Source of the DNA: Bacillota bacterium
GTDB lineage: Bacteria > Bacillota_I > Bacilli_A > Erysipelotrichales > Erysipelotrichaceae
Direction: 5' to 3'
NCBI GenBank assembly: GCA_023388535.1
Contig: JAEWFZ010000038.1
Location: 62,001-126,000 of the forward strand
Length of the DNA: 64,000 nt
The position numbers were made by a program, and so were the translations under genes. Of the stretch, positions 35,403-45,645 are shown one piece after another. The notes under the pieces were generated by a model, which was not told the origin of the DNA, did no database searches, and saw nothing but the letters and a program-made list of their open reading frames with translations. The first letter of the stretch is position 1. The number at the start of each line of letters is the position of its first letter.

Positions 35403-36095
35403 ATGAAATCTATTAAAATAGGATTAGTAGTTGTATTGCTACTAACCTTTAGCGCTTGTAATACTTCGTCTGAGAAACACGAAACGGCAAAAGCATTGAA
35501 AACATCGTTTACTAAGATGAAAAGCTTAAATCAAATCATCGATGTAAAAATAGAAAGTCATAATAAAGGAATTATAAAACAAACCAATAAGAAGTTAGAA
35601 CTTATCAATACGTATAAAAATGGCGAGATCCAAGATTTTCGCTCCAAGGAGATAACGAGCGATTCCGATAAGAAGCCAACCCAGATGGAATTTGTTAATC
35701 TGGGGGACGTGGCTCAAATTAAGTTAGGAGACGTTGTCTACGAACAAAACACCAAGGTAGCATATCCCTTACATTACGGAAATCTCATCGCTTGGTTACA
35801 AGCCAATGTCGATAACCAAAAGCTACTCTTAACTAGCGAGAACGAACTGGTATATCAGGGTAGTGAAGCGGAAGTGATCGATTCCTTTATTGAACATTTC
35901 AAACTTTCGCTATCTTCTATCGACGATTTAGAAGTCAAACTAAACCTATCAATGAAATTATCAAGAAAACGTGATTTAATCGAGATTTTAGAATATAAAC
36001 TAAGCTCTAATTATGACAAGAACTCAGTTAGTGTTGAAGGTCTCGGTATCTTTCGAGAAATGAACCAACCATTAGAAATTAAACTATTTAGATGA
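35403..36095 (+). CDS. Lipoprotein of unknown function upstream of pullulanase
   Basis: 230 residues with a short lipoprotein signal ending TFSAC and a mature part that lacks known motifs. Pattern of alternating strands and the phrase TKMKSLNQIIDVKIES resemble LppX/DUF6612-type lipoproteins, but this is not secure. It overlaps the upstream Met of the pullulanase frame and is probably co-transcribed with pulA and the HAD gene. The start codon coincides with a predicted transcription start. Confidence 0.65.
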   Translation: MKSIKIGLVVVLLLTFSACNTSSEKHETAKALKTSFTKMKSLNQIIDVKIESHNKGIIKQTNKKLELINTYKNGEIQDFRSKEITSDSDKKPTQMEFVNLGDVAQIKLGDVVYEQNTKVAYPLHYGNLIAWLQANVDNQKLLLTSENELVYQGSEAEVIDSFIEHFKLSLSSIDDLEVKLNLSMKLSRKRDLIEILEYKLSSNYDKNSVSVEGLGIFREMNQPLEIKLFR

Positions 36096-36103
36096 GGGGA
36101 AAT

Positions 36104-38257
36104 ATGGATAAGAATAGTCGTGTCTACGCACAACTCGACGATTACCAACAGATTACATTTTATATGAATCGGACCTATTATAATGGGAAATCGGGTCATT
36201 TTTATTTGCGAGATCCCCAAGGTAATATTTGTAAGCTATTGATTAAGAATGTCGATTCTACCGATTATAATTTTACCCGCTATACCTTGTCTTGCCCCGA
36301 ACATTTAGAGATTGGCCTCGATTATGAAATTTTAGAGGAATATGGACTTTCTACCCCGCTACGCTATGGTTTAATTGTTCAAACCGAACGTTTTGACAAA
36401 GAGTTTTTTAATCCGCGTAATGATTTTGGTGCTAATGTTATCGATAATAAAACGCGCTTTGTGCTTTGGGCTCCGACCGCATCCTCGGTCACCCTCAAAC
36501 TTATCTTTACCGATGATACTATCGAATACCATCGCCTGGTTCGTGAGGAAAAGGGCGCTTTTGTTTATCAAGACGATCGCAATTTACATGGCGTAGGTTA
36601 TCTCTATGCGGTTCAAGTAAACGGTGGTTCTAATATTACCTTAGATCCTTACGCGTATGGCTCGGTTGAGAACTCTAAGTATAATGTGGTGGTCGATTTT
36701 AACCAATTAAGTAGTTATTTTTACGACGATAAATTGCCTAAAGTCAAAAGTAACGAAGTTACTATCTGTGAAGTCTCGATTCGCGACTTTAGTATCCATC
36801 CTAATTCCGGGATTGATGAGAAAGGAACCTTTAATGGATTTATTCAACAAGGGGTAACTACCGAATTAGGTACTGCGGTTGGTTTTGATCATCTCTTATC
36901 GATGGGCTATAGCCATATTCAATTAATGCCTATTTTTGATTTCCAAACGGTGGATGAACTGAATCCAAAGCTGTTTTATAACTGGGGTTATGATCCAATC
37001 CAGTACAATTGTGTTGAGGGTAGTTATAGTTCCGATCCCAGAGTTCCAATGGCTAGAATTATGGAGCTTCAAGAACTGATCGCTAAATGTCATAAACATG
37101 GCTTACATGTAACCTTGGATGTGGTTTATAACCATGTCTTTGATCAGAAGACGTCTCCTTTTGAACAAGTGGTACCAAATTACTATTTCCGTCAAGCCAA
37201 TGGTGTTTTATCCAATGGTTCGTTCTGTGGTAATGATTTTGATTCAAAACGACGGATGGGCCGTAAGTTTATTGTCGATTCGATCGCTCACTGGATTGAA
37301 CATTATCATGTGGATGGTTTTCGCTTTGACTTGATGGGAATTTTGGATATTGAAACGATGAATGAAGTGAAATTAGTCGCTTCTACCTTACGTCCTCGAA
37401 CCATCATCTATGGGGAAGGCTGGAATATGCCGACCATGTTACCGGATCAGGAAAAAGCCAGTATGTATAATGCGGATGCGATGCCGGAAATAGGTTTCTT
37501 TAATGATTTCTTTAGAGATCATGTTAAGGGTCCTTCTTCTCGCGAAAAACGTTGGGCTAAGGGTTATTGTTTAGGAGATCCTTCCTATGTGGAAGCGATG
37601 AAAGCGGCCTTGGTTGGAAACGTTTTAGAAAATCAAGCCGTTAAGCTTTTCAATCAACCACATCAATCGATTAATTATGTGGAATGTCATGACAACGCCA
37701 CCCTTTGGGATAAGCTTAAAGAAGCCAATCGAGAAGAACGTAAGGAAGAACGCATCAAACGACAAAAAATCACTAACGCAGCGGTTCTTTTAGCCCAGGG
37801 CATCCCTTTCATCCATTATGGTCAGGAAATGTGTCGAACTAAGTTTGGCGAAGAGAATTCCTACCGCAGTAGTGATGAGGTAAATCAGATAAATTATGAC
37901 CGCTTAGACCAGTATCGGGAAGTCGTACAATTTACTCGCGATATGATTAAGCTGAGAAAAAAGGTCCCGGCTTTTTCCATGGCCAGTGCGGTAGAAATTA
38001 TGCAGCATGTTGATTTTGAGATTTATCATAATACTTCTTTAATCTATAAATTAGTCGATCTATCCGATTATGGAGAGTATAAGGAAGTTTTTGCTATTTT
38101 TAATCCGAGTTATCATCAGATTCATTATCCATTACCAGGGTCCTTTGAAATTTTAGCGGATGGCTTTGGTTTAGTGGAAGATGAAACGCCCATTAACGTA
38201 GCCGTGGTTGATCCTATTTCTATATTAGTAGTTGCGAATCGAGGTTTAGATGATTAA
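36104..38257 (+). CDS. pulA: Type I pullulanase (glycogen debranching)
   Basis: 717 residues without signal peptide, hence cytoplasmic. An N-terminal carbohydrate-binding-like domain, CBM48 (TRFVLWAPTASSVTLKL) and a GH13_14 barrel with the type I hallmark YNWGYDP, DVVYNHV, nucleophile GFRFDLMGI, acid/base IYGEGWNM and ECHDNATLWDKL. It cleaves alpha-1,6 links in glycogen or limit dextrin and complements GlgP. ATG 36104 with GAGGGGA is preferred to ATG 36092. It overlaps the next gene by eight bases. Confidence 0.93.
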   Translation: MDKNSRVYAQLDDYQQITFYMNRTYYNGKSGHFYLRDPQGNICKLLIKNVDSTDYNFTRYTLSCPEHLEIGLDYEILEEYGLSTPLRYGLIVQTERFDKEFFNPRNDFGANVIDNKTRFVLWAPTASSVTLKLIFTDDTIEYHRLVREEKGAFVYQDDRNLHGVGYLYAVQVNGGSNITLDPYAYGSVENSKYNVVVDFNQLSSYFYDDKLPKVKSNEVTICEVSIRDFSIHPNSGIDEKGTFNGFIQQGVTTELGTAVGFDHLLSMGYSHIQLMPIFDFQTVDELNPKLFYNWGYDPIQYNCVEGSYSSDPRVPMARIMELQELIAKCHKHGLHVTLDVVYNHVFDQKTSPFEQVVPNYYFRQANGVLSNGSFCGNDFDSKRRMGRKFIVDSIAHWIEHYHVDGFRFDLMGILDIETMNEVKLVASTLRPRTIIYGEGWNMPTMLPDQEKASMYNADAMPEIGFFNDFFRDHVKGPSSREKRWAKGYCLGDPSYVEAMKAALVGNVLENQAVKLFNQPHQSINYVECHDNATLWDKLKEANREERKEERIKRQKITNAAVLLAQGIPFIHYGQEMCRTKFGEENSYRSSDEVNQINYDRLDQYREVVQFTRDMIKLRKKVPAFSMASAVEIMQHVDFEIYHNTSLIYKLVDLSDYGEYKEVFAIFNPSYHQIHYPLPGSFEILADGFGLVEDETPINVAVVDPISILVVANRGLDD

Positions 38258-38840
38258 ATCTGTAATTTTTGATTTTGGTAATGTTATTGCTAATTTCTCT
38301 CAAGAAGAGTTTATTAAGAAACATAATCCTAAGAGTTTATCGCTCGCTGAGTTTCAAAAGCTTATTTTTCATAATTGGCCGGCATTGGATAATGGTGATA
38401 TCGAATTAGATGATTATATTCAACAAGCCTTGGCGTTAGCGCCTAAAAAAGCTCATCAGGAATTAATTAATTTCTTTAACGAGTGGACTCAATATTTTGA
38501 GTACAATCAACCGATTTATGATTTGATTAAAGAATTAGAAACCAAAGATATTGATTTATACTTACTAAGTAATGCGCCGCGTTTTTTCGCTGAGTCCTTA
38601 TCTAAGTTTGAAGTCTTAGATAATTTTAAAGGTTTTGTCATTTCTGGTGTGGAGAAAGTATCCAAGCCAGATGAAGCTATTTATCAAATTCTATTAGATC
38701 GATTTAACATCGATCCAAAGCATGCGCTTTTTATCGATGATTTAGAAGACAATGTAAAAGCGGCTATAGATCTGGGTATCAAAAGCATCCGCTATGTCGA
38801 CGATACTCAAGCCATAAAAGCGTTATTATTTAATAAGTAA
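38250..38840 (+). CDS. HAD-superfamily hydrolase (YihX-like sugar phosphatase type)
   Basis: 196 residues with motif I IFDFGNVIANF, motif II YLLSNAP, the Lys region SGVEKVSKPDEAIYQ and motif IV LFIDDLEDNVKAA. The FDFGNV start and length are typical for YihX-like members, some of which dephosphorylate alpha-glucose-1-P; this would suit the operon with pullulanase. Substrate is inferred only from the context. Confidence 0.8.
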   Translation: MIKSVIFDFGNVIANFSQEEFIKKHNPKSLSLAEFQKLIFHNWPALDNGDIELDDYIQQALALAPKKAHQELINFFNEWTQYFEYNQPIYDLIKELETKDIDLYLLSNAPRFFAESLSKFEVLDNFKGFVISGVEKVSKPDEAIYQILLDRFNIDPKHALFIDDLEDNVKAAIDLGIKSIRYVDDTQAIKALLFNK

Positions 38841-38863
38841 AAGCTAAATAAATATGGATGTTT

Positions 38864-38889
38864 AAAAAGAATCTAGTCGATTCTTTTTT
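38864..38889 (+). terminator. Intrinsic terminator after the HAD gene
   Basis: AAAGAATC pairs with GATTCTTT over TAGTC, followed by T residues. Confidence 0.8.
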
Positions 38890-38979
38890 AATCCGCTTCA
38901 GGTAATGACTATATGTTAATTATTTATCTTGAAGATTGATTTACTAATCACTATAATAATCATGCAAGGGAGGATGACT

Positions 38980-40796
38980 ATGAAGAAACTTGTGAAATTA
39001 TTAATTATTTCCTTGGTTGGATTTCTATTGATCAGCTGTGGTCCTACTAAACCAGCTGAGACCAAAGTTCCGGAAACACCAACAAAAGAAACTACCACAG
39101 AACCTTCAGCCAAAGAAAAGGTTCACGATGTTGTTATTATTGGTGCCGGTGGTGCCGGTATGAGTGCAGCGATTGCGGCTAATGAAGCTGGTGCGGTGTT
39201 ATCGTACTAGAAAAAATGCCAATCGCTGGTGGAAATACTACCTTGGCTACTGGTGGTATGAACGCTGCCGAAACAAAATTCCAAAAAGCTTTGGATATTG
39301 AAGATTCGGTAGATTTGTTTGTCGAAGAAACCATGAAAGGTGGCTACAATAAAGCGGATGAAAAACTAGTTCGTTTTATGGCTGAACAATCCGCCGATGC
39401 TATCGACTGGCTTGATAAAATGGGAATCACCCTCGATGGTGTGAGCTTCTCTGGTGGATTTTCGGTAGCCCGAATCCATCGCCCTAAAGATGGTAGTCCA
39501 GTTGGTTCTTATCTAGTTTCTGGATTTATCAAGAAACTTGAAGAAATCGGTGTACCAATTGCTTATAACACCACAGCAACTGAACTTGTTGTTGAAGGTG
39601 GAAAAGTTGTTGGTGTCAAAGCGACTGGTCCAGAAGGTGAATTGGTTTATAAAGCTAAAGCGGTTATCGTTGCGGCTGGTGGATTTGGAGCTAACTTAGA
39701 TATGGTGGTTGAATATCAACCAGGTCTAAAAGGCTTTGTTACTACTAACGCCAAAGGCGCAACCGGAGATGGTATTTTAATGGCTCAAAAAGCTGATGCT
39801 GATACCGTAGATATGAAAGAGATTCAAATCCACCCAACCGTGGAACAAGAAACCTCTCAATTGATAACGGAAGCTCTAAGAGGTGAAGGTGCTATCTTGG
39901 TTAACCAAGAAGGGAAACGATTCACTAACGAGCTACTTACTCGCGACAAGGTAAGTGCGGCTGAAATTGAACAATCCGGCGGTTATGCTTATATTCTCTT
40001 TGACGAAGCTTTACGTGAAAAGAACAAAGTTGTTGATAAATATATCGCCGCTGGTTACACCCATGTCGGTGAAACTTTAGAAGATTTAGCTGGAAAATTA
40101 GAAATTGATCCAGCGACCTTAGCAGCTACTTTAAAAACTTATAACGAAGCGGTTGCGGCTGGTAAAGATGAAGAGTTTGAACGCGAACCTGAAGCTTTGA
40201 TCGCTGTGGAGAAAGCACCGTATTATGCGGTTAAAATTGCTCCAGGGGTCCACCATACCATGGGTGGTATCAAGATTAATGTAAAAACTGAAGTCTTAAA
40301 AGCTGACGGAAGTGTTATTGAAGGTCTTTACGCCGCTGGTGAAGTTACCGGAGGAATCCATGGTGGTAACCGAATCGGTGGTAACGCCGTTGCTGATATC
40401 GTTGTCTTCGGACGCGCATCCGGAAAAGAAGCCGGAACCTATGCTATGGCCCACGGCGGTATGGGTAAAAAATCTCCAACTACACCTAAAGAAGATGATA
40501 TTAAAGTCCCAACTGAAGCTGGAACTTTAAAAGATGGTGTTTATAGCGAAGAAATCCAAGGCCATAACGGAAAACTAACCGTCAAAGCTACCGTAGAAAA
40601 CGGTAATATTGTTAAATTAGAATTCCCGGATAATCCGGAAACGGAAGCAATCTTTAACGGTGCCTCAAAGATTATTGTTAAACAGATTATTGAAACACAA
40701 AAACTTGAAGGGATTGACACCGTATCGGGTGCTACCGTCTCTTCCAACGCTATTCTTAAAGCGGTAGAGAAAATTATTTCAGAAAATCAAAAATAG
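38980..40796 (+). pseudogene. Frameshifted flavin-dependent reductase lipoprotein (fumarate/urocanate reductase family)
   Basis: The first part (38980-39210) has a lipoprotein signal ending LLISCG, a Thr/Pro linker and the FAD-binding start VVIIGAGGAGMSAAIAANEAGA. The second part (39216-40796) continues with MPIAGGNTTLATGGMNAAE, the FAD-binding and capping domains (HPTVEQ, GEGAILVNQEGKRFTNE, GGIHGGNRIGGNAVADI), and a C-terminal FMN-binding domain with the flavinylation motif SGATVSS. The junction reads GCT GGT GCG GTG TTA; insertion of one base after GCG G restores ADVIVLEKMP. So a single base is missing near 39198. A sequencing error or a recent mutation are both possible; no slippery heptamer is present. 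Intact homologues are extracytosolic reductases of fumarate or related acceptors receiving electrons from flavin-linked transport. Confidence 0.8.
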
Positions 40797-40809
40797 CCTC
40801 TAGTAAAAT

Positions 40810-40840
40810 GCCTCCGAATTTCGGAGGCGTTTTTGTTTTT
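40810..40840 (+). terminator. Intrinsic terminator after the reductase
   Basis: GCCTCCGA pairs with TCGGAGGC over ATT, then a T-rich tract. Confidence 0.9.
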
Positions 40841-40948
40841 GCGCTACTTTACTATTTCTTTGTCTTTTGTGAAAAATAATGAATTATAACGAAATTGACT
40901 TCTTTATATAACCCTGTATGCTTTTTATAGGAAGGTAGGTAAGTATTT

Positions 40949-41218
40949 ATGAATCACGAGCATGAAAAGATTGAAGTCGAAACGGAGGAAGAATTTCCGA
41001 GATACTTATCAAGAAATACCTCAGGAGCTATATTCTATGTGTTTCCGATAATAGTTTTCCCAATACTTACTAATTTATACAAAATCATAAGATACAAGAA
41101 AGCCTTTACGTTGGCTAATGTTTTTGATATTAATGCGGAGTCTTTATTTTCCTTTGGCGCCATGTTTCTTTTTTGGCTATTTATGATTGCATATTCAAGG
41201 ATAGATAAGAAAGATTGA
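40949..41218 (+). CDS. Small two-helix membrane protein
   Basis: 89 residues: an acidic N terminus (HEHEKIEVETEEEF), then two hydrophobic helices (about residues 27-46 and 65-83) and a charged end. A GGAAGGTAGG site precedes the ATG and a terminator follows, which supports a real monocistronic gene. Unknown family and role. Confidence 0.6.
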   Translation: MNHEHEKIEVETEEEFPRYLSRNTSGAIFYVFPIIVFPILTNLYKIIRYKKAFTLANVFDINAESLFSFGAMFLFWLFMIAYSRIDKKD

Positions 41219-41254
41219 TAATTAGATAAACGATATCTCTGAATAAAAATGAAT

Positions 41255-41288
41255 AGCGGAGCTCACAAAAAGAGTTCCGCTTTTTTTG
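41255..41288. terminator. Intrinsic terminator
   Basis: AGCGGAGCTC pairs with GAGTTCCGCT (one G-U) over a short A-rich loop, followed by T7. It lies between convergent genes. Confidence 0.8.
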
Positions 41289-41330
41289 ATGATTGATTAT
41301 TAAATAAAATTAAAATTATTTCTTAGCTTT

Positions 41331-43016
41331 TTATTGCTTTTTGACAATGATGAATCGATAAGGATCAATGAATTGATTATAAGCCTCACGATTAGTAAAT
41401 AAATCTTGGTCGAAGTCTTGGTAAAGAATTGATTCATCTCCGAGATTAACAACTAAAGACAAGCTTTCATCAATCGTATAATAAAGAAGATTATTTTTAG
41501 TGCTAATTGTAACCCTACCATTATTAATGAGATCGATATTATCCGAACGGATAGCTAGCAATTGCTTGAGTTTATCACTGAACTGACGTTGAAGTTCATT
41601 GGCTTGCTGGGGGTAGAGGGCACGATCGTGTTCACTGGATTCACCCAAAAGTGCATACTCACTACCATACAAAAGACAAATACCACCCTGCTGTAAACTA
41701 AGCAAAGCAAACGCTAATAGCGTTTTATCGAGATCATCGCCTAACATGTAGCGGATCCGTTGGGTATCGTGAGAATCCAGTAGAGTAAAAGTGGATTGAC
41801 GGATTAAATTAGGGTAGCGGTACTGATAACGATAAAACTGGTCCATAAAGTTTTGAATATCTCCGCTATTTATTAAATCCTTGATGATATGTCCTAGCTG
41901 ATAATTCATGGCCGCATCGAAGCGATGATCCAACCAGTCTATGGGATCATGCCAGATTTCTGCGAGCAGATAACAATCCGGAAATTCTTCTTTTATTTCC
42001 GAATACATCCGTTGATAAAAACGATTAGCAATTTCATTAGCAACATCGATACGCCAGGCATCGATCTTGGTTTCACGAATCCAATATTTCATCACCTCTA
42101 AAAAGTAATCTTGAACCTCTGGATGATCGGTATTTAGCTTGGGCATTTGTTTGGTACTAGCAAAGGTTTGATAGATGGGTGGATCAAGTTGTTGGAAATG
42201 ATACCAATGGTAATACTTAGAATCTCTTCCCTGTAACATCACGTCTCTAAAAGCGAAGAAATCCGTTCCAGTATGATTAAAAACCCCATCCAGCATAACC
42301 TTTAGACCGAGTTGATGGGCTTTTTCAACAAGCTTTTTAAATAAATCTAAGTCGCCAAAATCGGGATCGATTTGGTAATAGTCGATGGTATCGTATTTAT
42401 GATTCGATTTAGCCAGAAAAATAGGGGTTAAATAGAGGCCGGTAAAACCAAGTTCTTTAATCTGCTCTAAGTGGTTAAGGATGCCTTGTCCATCACCACC
42501 AAAATAACCCAAAAGCCGTGCGGGATCCTGCCAAGAATAACCATCCGCACGATTATTACTACGATCACCATCACTAAAACGATCAAAAAAGATTTGATAC
42601 CAAGTTATCTTTGAAACCCAGGCAGGTGGTTTAAGAGCTTCCTGTTGACGAATAAAAGGTAAAAAGAAGCCGTTCCAATGATGATACGGACTATCATCAA
42701 AAACCCCATGATCACCAAAACAGATCGATTCATCGTTGTTTTTCAAGCGAAAATAATATTTAAGTCGTTGAGTGGGACAAGCAATGACAATTTCCCAAAA
42801 CTTGTGATGACATGTGGTACCGATTAATGTCATCTTTTCTTCTTGATGCTTCCAGACATAGGTATCGTCAACGGGTTGCCATAAATAAGGATCGCCATGT
42901 ACCAATGAGACCGCCTCGACATCGATTCCAGTCTGAAATTTTATCTCCACATGGTGGTTATCTAAAATTGTACAAAAACCAAATAACCTGCGATGAAAGA
43001 TTGCGGAAATGTTCAT
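41331..43016 (-). CDS. Neopullulanase/cyclomaltodextrinase-type glucanohydrolase (GH13_20)
   Basis: 561 residues without signal peptide. N-terminal CBM34-like domain, then a GH13 barrel with WYQIFFDRFSDGD, FGGDGQGI, MLDGVFNHTG, nucleophile DAWRIDVANEI, acid/base LLAEIWHD and LLDSHDTQR. This combination marks cytoplasmic neopullulanase, maltogenic amylase or cyclomaltodextrinase enzymes that split imported maltodextrins. The start at 43016 has TTGGAGG; the in-frame Met at 43049 lies within the cre box and lacks a site. Divergent from the maltodextrin transporter. Confidence 0.9.
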   Translation of the reverse strand: MNISAIFHRRLFGFCTILDNHHVEIKFQTGIDVEAVSLVHGDPYLWQPVDDTYVWKHQEEKMTLIGTTCHHKFWEIVIACPTQRLKYYFRLKNNDESICFGDHGVFDDSPYHHWNGFFLPFIRQQEALKPPAWVSKITWYQIFFDRFSDGDRSNNRADGYSWQDPARLLGYFGGDGQGILNHLEQIKELGFTGLYLTPIFLAKSNHKYDTIDYYQIDPDFGDLDLFKKLVEKAHQLGLKVMLDGVFNHTGTDFFAFRDVMLQGRDSKYYHWYHFQQLDPPIYQTFASTKQMPKLNTDHPEVQDYFLEVMKYWIRETKIDAWRIDVANEIANRFYQRMYSEIKEEFPDCYLLAEIWHDPIDWLDHRFDAAMNYQLGHIIKDLINSGDIQNFMDQFYRYQYRYPNLIRQSTFTLLDSHDTQRIRYMLGDDLDKTLLAFALLSLQQGGICLLYGSEYALLGESSEHDRALYPQQANELQRQFSDKLKQLLAIRSDNIDLINNGRVTISTKNNLLYYTIDESLSLVVNLGDESILYQDFDQDLFTNREAYNQFIDPYRFIIVKKQ

Positions 43017-43034
43017 AAACAACCTCCAATTTCG

Positions 43035-43048
43035 TGATAACGCTTTCA
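43035..43048. promoter_or_regulatory. CcpA cre box between neopullulanase and the transporter operon
   Basis: Minus-strand TGAAAGCGTTATCA is a full match to the cre consensus. It lies in the 87-base divergent gap, overlapping the -35 region of the rightward promoter (-10 TATAAT at 43069-43074), so CcpA should repress both directions in the presence of preferred sugars. Confidence 0.75.
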
Positions 43049-43103
43049 TTTTAGCATAGTATCTGTGATATAATAATATTAGAATTATGAAGGAGGATGC
43101 ATA

Positions 43104-44660
43104 ATGTCTTCAGAAAAGAAGCCTGTACCTGTTGTTAACCCCAACAACAAAGGTAAAGGTGATGCTTTAATTTCAGCATTACTATCCGCATTGGTACCTG
43201 GACTGGGACAAATCCGAAATCGACAACGCTCTAAAGGATTAATTATCTTTTTGTTTTTTCTATTGGCGATTGCGATTGAATTGATTACGTCCGATTATTT
43301 TGTGGCTAATGAACTATTAGCTAAATATCCACCGAAAGCGAATGAAACGGTTCATTTCTTCCGTGATTTTGGTGGTTTTTTCTCTTACGGATTGTGGGGA
43401 TTATTCACCTTAGGGGCGATTACTCGTGGTAAAACCTATCGCGGCCAAGTGATTGAAACGTACAATCGTAATATCCGTTTCAGAAATGCGGATAACTCAG
43501 TTTCTTTATTAGGTAATGGTCTTATTACCTTAATGTTTTTTGCTTTTTTATTAATGATATATATCATTAATATCCGTGACGCCTATAAGGTTCGCTTAGC
43601 GGAAAATCAAGGGAAACCAGCCTTGACCGGGAAAAAGATGATGCGCGATTTATGGGATCGTTCGCTTCCTTATTTCTTGATGGCTCCACTTGCGGTAGCT
43701 TTAGGCTTTTTCTCGATTGTTCCCATTTTATTCTCGTTTTTATTAGCCTTTACCAATTACACCTATAAGATTCAGGTACCCAATAACCTGATTAAATGGG
43801 TGGGATTTACTAACTTTTCGACCTTTTTAGCCGATCCGGGATGGTTAAGCCTCTTTGGTAAGACCTTTATGTGGACGGTTCTGTTTGCCTTGATGGCTTC
43901 CTTTACGTGTTATGTACTAGGAATGATTAATGCCTTAATCATTGAATCGAAGGTGGTCAAGGCGAAAAAACTTTGGCGAACCATCTTAATCTTGCCTTGG
44001 GCAATTCCAGGAATGATTTCCTTAATGGTCTTTAAGAACGCCTTTGATACCCATGGTTTGGTAAATAAAATACTCTACGCGACGGACACCATGACTCCGG
44101 TCTCCAAAGCCCTATATAACCTGGGGTTACAGGGAAGACCTGATAGTCCGATTTATTGGTTAAGCCAGCCTTATAATGGCAACTTAGCTAAATTTGTCAT
44201 TATTGTCGTCAACCTTTGGTTAGGGGCCCCTTATTTTATGATGTTAATCACCGGAACCTTAACCACCTTACCGGAAGATCTCTATGAGGCTGCTAGTATC
44301 GATGGGGCATCGGGTTGGCAGAAGTTCAGGTATTTGACCTTACCACTAATTCTGCGATCGACCGCTCCGGCGATTATTATGACCTTTACTCACAACTTTA
44401 ATAATTTTGGTTCTATCTATTTCTTAACCGGGGGAGGACCTGCCTACGAACTTAAGGATATCCCAATGTCCTTGAGGGTGATGGGAGGTGCGCCGGGTCA
44501 AACCGATATCTTAATTTCCTGGATATATAAACTATCTTTTAGTAGCAACGCACAGTTGTATAATATTGCCTCGGTCTATTCAATATTTATCTTCGTCTTG
44601 ATAAGTTTATTCTCAGTAATTAACTTATCTCGTCAGAAGAGCCTATGGGAGGAGTTCTAA
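43104..44660 (+). CDS. malF: Maltodextrin ABC transporter permease, MalF type
   Basis: 518 residues. An N-terminal extension (LVPGLGQIRNRQRSKG and two helices, about residues 20-150) precedes the usual six-helix permease region with the EAA loop EAASIDGASGWQKFRYLTLP. Proteobacterial MalF also has extra N-terminal helices. It forms the channel with the MalG-type partner encoded one base downstream. Good GAAGGAGG site; transcribed from the cre-controlled promoter. Confidence 0.9.
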   Translation: MSSEKKPVPVVNPNNKGKGDALISALLSALVPGLGQIRNRQRSKGLIIFLFFLLAIAIELITSDYFVANELLAKYPPKANETVHFFRDFGGFFSYGLWGLFTLGAITRGKTYRGQVIETYNRNIRFRNADNSVSLLGNGLITLMFFAFLLMIYIINIRDAYKVRLAENQGKPALTGKKMMRDLWDRSLPYFLMAPLAVALGFFSIVPILFSFLLAFTNYTYKIQVPNNLIKWVGFTNFSTFLADPGWLSLFGKTFMWTVLFALMASFTCYVLGMINALIIESKVVKAKKLWRTILILPWAIPGMISLMVFKNAFDTHGLVNKILYATDTMTPVSKALYNLGLQGRPDSPIYWLSQPYNGNLAKFVIIVVNLWLGAPYFMMLITGTLTTLPEDLYEAASIDGASGWQKFRYLTLPLILRSTAPAIIMTFTHNFNNFGSIYFLTGGGPAYELKDIPMSLRVMGGAPGQTDILISWIYKLSFSSNAQLYNIASVYSIFIFVLISLFSVINLSRQKSLWEEF

Positions 44661-44661
44661 G

Positions 44662-45645
44662 ATGAATAAACTTAATTTAATCTTAACCTCGATGAATCCA
44701 GTATTAATGGGACTATTGGTAGTTGCTTTAGCTTTAGTAGTCATCTTTGTGATAGGCATAGCAAGAGCTGGAAATAAAAAGCGCTTTTTCATCAATTATT
44801 TTAAAGCACTTTTCTCCTACTCTTGGTTAATGGTTGCGGTTATGGTGGTGCTAGCCCCCGTACTATGGATGATTTCGGCCGCCTTTACCCAGGGTAGAAC
44901 CATAAATGCGGTTCCTATTTTGCCAAATCCGAGAATGTTTACTTTGGAGCATTTCAAATATATCTTTGAATACCGTACCTTGAAGACGGCCGTTATGGCC
45001 GATTATCCAGCCGCTTTCTTGAGAACCTTAGGTTTAGCGGTGGTGAATACCATCTTAGTCTTAATTCTTAGTACCCTTTCTGGCTTTATCTTCTCAAGAC
45101 TTCGCTTTAAGGGTCGTAAGAATATCTTGTTAGGAATGATGATACTACAGATGTTCCCTTCCTTTATGGGGATGTTAGCCTTGTTCATGATTTTTAGAAC
45201 CTTCGGTTGGTTAAATAATACGTATATGTTAGCAATAATCTATTCGGTAGGAAGTATTCCTTATAACACCTTCTTAGTCCGTGGATTTATGCGTAGTATT
45301 CCAAAATCATTGGATGAAGCTGCGGAAATTGATGGTGCTTCGAAAATGCAGACTTTATTTAAAATACTCTTACCATTGATCGTTCCAATTCTTGGCTTTA
45401 TTTCAATTAACGCCTTCATGGCACCTTGGATGGACTATATGCTACAGTCGGTTTTCTTACAAGCAGATTCTCAGACGGTGGCGGTCTGGTTGTATCGGAC
45501 CACCGATCCGTTCAATACTTTGCACTATAACCCACTGCGCTTTATGGCTGGGGCTTTACTGGTAGCGATTCCGATTATGCTTGTTCAGTTTTACATGCAA
45601 AGATACATGGTCTATGGCTTAACCGCGGGAGCTGAAAAAGGCTGA
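44662..45645 (+). CDS. malG: Maltodextrin ABC transporter permease, MalG type
   Basis: 327 residues, six or seven helices, EAA loop DEAAEIDGASKMQTLFKILL, and the C-terminal MVYGLTAGAEKG characteristic of MalG-like permeases. The gene ends with TGATG overlapping the start of the next gene. Confidence 0.92.
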   Translation: MNKLNLILTSMNPVLMGLLVVALALVVIFVIGIARAGNKKRFFINYFKALFSYSWLMVAVMVVLAPVLWMISAAFTQGRTINAVPILPNPRMFTLEHFKYIFEYRTLKTAVMADYPAAFLRTLGLAVVNTILVLILSTLSGFIFSRLRFKGRKNILLGMMILQMFPSFMGMLALFMIFRTFGWLNNTYMLAIIYSVGSIPYNTFLVRGFMRSIPKSLDEAAEIDGASKMQTLFKILLPLIVPILGFISINAFMAPWMDYMLQSVFLQADSQTVAVWLYRTTDPFNTLHYNPLRFMAGALLVAIPIMLVQFYMQRYMVYGLTAGAEKG

